From Nitrospina sp. (GTDB lineage: Bacteria; Nitrospinota; Nitrospinia; Nitrospinales; VA-1), in NCBI GenBank assembly GCA_018665625.1, contig JABJCF010000101.1, positions 1 through 7,431 of the forward strand: a DNA stretch of 7,431 bases, in the 5' to 3' direction. The position numbers were made by a program, and so were the translations under genes. Shown here one piece after another: positions 6,163-7,431 of the stretch (position 1 is its first letter; each line of letters starts with the position of its first letter). Under the pieces are notes generated by a model. That model made no database searches. It was not told the DNA's origin and saw nothing but the letters and a program-made list of their open reading frames with translations.

Positions 6163-6939
6163 TTAATCGCGTGTTCCAGAAATCAAAGTATGGCGAAACC
6201 AGTTTCTTAGCAATGCGAAATTACGATCCAGGAACTGGTCTGCCGTGAAAGCAAAGCGCATCAGGCTATTGTCAGGGTTCTTAAAAATCATTCGGGATAA
6301 TACTCCACAGGGAACAGACAGAAACTCTTCATAGAAAAACTGAGTGTTAAAACGTTTTTTGATGGCAGCAATATCGCACAACCTCAATGGTTGTTCGTCT
6401 TCTGTCCTTGCCCCTTTTGTTAAAGCCCGCACAATTTTTCCGACTGGATTCATGTCTAAAGGCTCAACGAAGCAAATTTTCCCATTAGGTTTTAGTACGC
6501 GATAAATTTCATCTAAAGCTGAGGTCAGGTTTAGGTGATGCAAAATTGCATCCCCATAAACCATGTCAAAGGTTTCATCTTCAAACTGCAAATTGTGCGC
6601 ATCCATAAGAAGGAACTCTGGACTAACTTTTTTGTCGATGGCAGAATTAATTCCGCGTTCGAGTTCGGCTTCGGATATGTTGATGCACGTTAAGCTGGAG
6701 GGTATGATTGATTGGGGCTCCAGCCATCCCTTCCAAGCTGTGGAACCAATTTCCAGAACCTTTTTCCCCTGGGCATACTCCATATTCTCTGTGATCAACT
6801 GCTGCCTTCGGCGGATATAAAAATACCGGCAATGGTCAAAGAAGTTGCCATACGCCACTCTATCAAACCCTTGATTGTATCTCTCTCGCTCCTTTTCTCC
6901 CAGGTCGGAAAATTTTTGTGATTCCTTTTGTTGTTCCAT
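6163..6939 (-). CDS. Class I SAM-dependent methyltransferase
   Basis: A Rossmann-fold methyltransferase of the Methyltransf_11 type, 258 residues from the ATG at 6939, soluble and cytoplasmic. Motif I is VLEIGSTAWKGWL (61-73). The next acidic or strand segment is CINISEAELERG (85-96), followed by LLMDAHNLQFEDETFDMVYGD (110-130), ILHHL (132-136) and EIYRVLKPNGKICFVEP (144-160). The glycine-rich loop is unusual, reading GSTAW instead of GCGTG. The C-terminal 90 residues, with several aromatic and basic segments, are probably the substrate lid. The chosen start has GGAG three bases upstream. In-frame ATG 6948 and GTG 6981 would add 3 or 14 residues, but neither has a ribosome site. It sits upstream of an O-antigen-ligase-type gene, which suggests methylation of a sugar or lipid-linked glycan, although the true substrate cannot be read from the sequence. 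Confidence 0.85.
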   Translation of the reverse strand: MEQQKESQKFSDLGEKERERYNQGFDRVAYGNFFDHCRYFYIRRRQQLITENMEYAQGKKVLEIGSTAWKGWLEPQSIIPSSLTCINISEAELERGINSAIDKKVSPEFLLMDAHNLQFEDETFDMVYGDAILHHLNLTSALDEIYRVLKPNGKICFVEPLDMNPVGKIVRALTKGARTEDEQPLRLCDIAAIKKRFNTQFFYEEFLSVPCGVLSRMIFKNPDNSLMRFAFTADQFLDRNFALLRNWFRHTLISGTRD

Positions 6940-6981
6940 GCTCTCCATTAAGTAGTTTGTTTTTAGGCGGCAGTATATCAC

Positions 6982-7118
6982 CTTTGAAAAATCAGATGGT
7001 GTTTAATGCTTGGAAATTCAGGTGGGAGGGGAGTACAATTTTTCACTTCTCGGAAGGGTAATGTTTAGACTGGGCTTTTGATAAATATTAATCCACTTTA
7101 GCCTGATAAAAATATTTT
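6982..7118. other. Divergent intergenic spacer
   Basis: This 137-base spacer lies between the methyltransferase (minus) and the YyaL-type gene (plus) and must hold at least one promoter. I see a TTGATA at 7078-7083 on the plus strand, but no -10 box at acceptable spacing. On the minus strand nothing convincing stands out. The purine-rich GGTGGGAGGGGAG (7021-7033) has no start codon at a useful distance. Confidence 0.4.
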
Positions 7119-7431
7119 ATGGCAGAAAATAAATACACCAACGAACTTATAAAAGAAAAAAGTCCCTATCTTTTGCAACACGCCCATAATCCAGTCAACT
7201 GGTATCCTTGGGGTGATGAGCCCTTTCGCATTGCAAAAGAAAAAAATATTCCGGTCCTGATTAGCATTGGGTATGCCACTTGTCATTGGTGCCATGTGAT
7301 GGAACGTGAATCCTTTGAGGATGCAGTTCTTGCCGCTGTTCTCAACGAAAGTTTTGTTTGCATCAAGGTAGATAGAGAAGAGCGCCCCGATGTGGACAGT
7401 ATCTATATGCAGGCAGTACAAGCTTTAGGGC
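7119..7431 (+). CDS. YyaL/SSP411-type thioredoxin-fold protein (DUF255), 5' part
   Basis: The first 104 codons of a gene cut by the right edge. The ATG at 7119 gives [10 protein letters not shown], followed by the very conserved family opening [18 protein letters not shown] (15-32), [13 protein letters not shown] (49-61), ESFED (64-68) and [16 protein letters not shown] (82-97). This is the N-terminal thioredoxin-like DUF255 domain with its CHWC pair (C55, C58). Full-length members (bacterial YyaL, animal spermatogenesis-associated protein 20) have about 600-700 residues and continue into an (alpha/alpha)6 barrel resembling N-acylglucosamine 2-epimerase, which would lie beyond the window. The biochemical role of the family is not well established. 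No good Shine-Dalgarno precedes the ATG, but the family alignment begins close to it. It is transcribed away from the methyltransferase gene. Confidence 0.95.
   Translation, partial: MAENKYTNELIKEKSPYLLQHAHNPVNWYPWGDEPFRIAKEKNIPVLISIGYATCHWCHVMERESFEDAVLAAVLNESFVCIKVDREERPDVDSIYMQAVQALG

Noticed and set aside
6563..6921. Open frames on both strands overlapping the methyltransferase
   Set aside because: They are shadows of the methyltransferase gene in other frames, with no motifs or ribosome sites.
7078..7110. Promoter for the YyaL-type gene using TTGATA and GATAAA
   Set aside because: The spacer would be about 21 bases, outside the usable range, and no extended -10 is present.

Overview
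The window looks like ordinary chromosome from a diderm (Gram-negative) bacterium of moderate, slightly AT-rich composition. The evidence is an O-antigen-ligase/polymerase-type membrane protein, a secreted protein with a Sec signal peptide, and frequent GTG/TTG starts. The tandem-domain ThyX-like protein and the SUMF1-type secreted protein would fit Nitrospinota or a deltaproteobacterium-like lineage. That placement is a guess from gene content, not a match. I see no mobile element, CRISPR array, tRNA or rRNA.

Left part, minus strand (about 3490 down to 1). A probable operon starts in the intergenic region near 3475. It encodes, in order, a 97-residue single-pass membrane protein of unknown function, a four-helix DUF4149-like membrane protein, an exported SUMF1/FGE-fold protein lacking the catalytic cysteines, and a long two-domain ThyX-like protein that runs off the left edge. 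The last three genes are tightly packed, with gaps of 23 and 3 bases. The DUF4149-like gene carries an apparent one-base frameshift at about 2954, which hides its true N-terminus.

Centre, plus strand (about 3609-4932). After a divergent intergenic region with candidate promoters facing both ways comes a complete aroA (EPSP synthase, shikimate pathway). Its best start is an internal GTG at 3673. Its stop codon overlaps the stop of the convergent gene by 8 bases.

Right part. On the minus strand a class I SAM methyltransferase (6939 to 6163) precedes an O-antigen ligase/Wzy-type polymerase (6103 to 4925). They are probably one transcription unit in cell-surface polysaccharide or glycolipid synthesis. 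Diverging from them at 7119 is the 5' end of a plus-strand YyaL/DUF255 thioredoxin-fold gene, cut by the right edge.

The points most worth a second look are the ThyX-like protein, whose active-site signature appears split between two tandem domains, the frameshift in the DUF4149-like gene, and the SUMF1-family protein without its catalytic cysteines. I did not find a clearly new multi-gene system.
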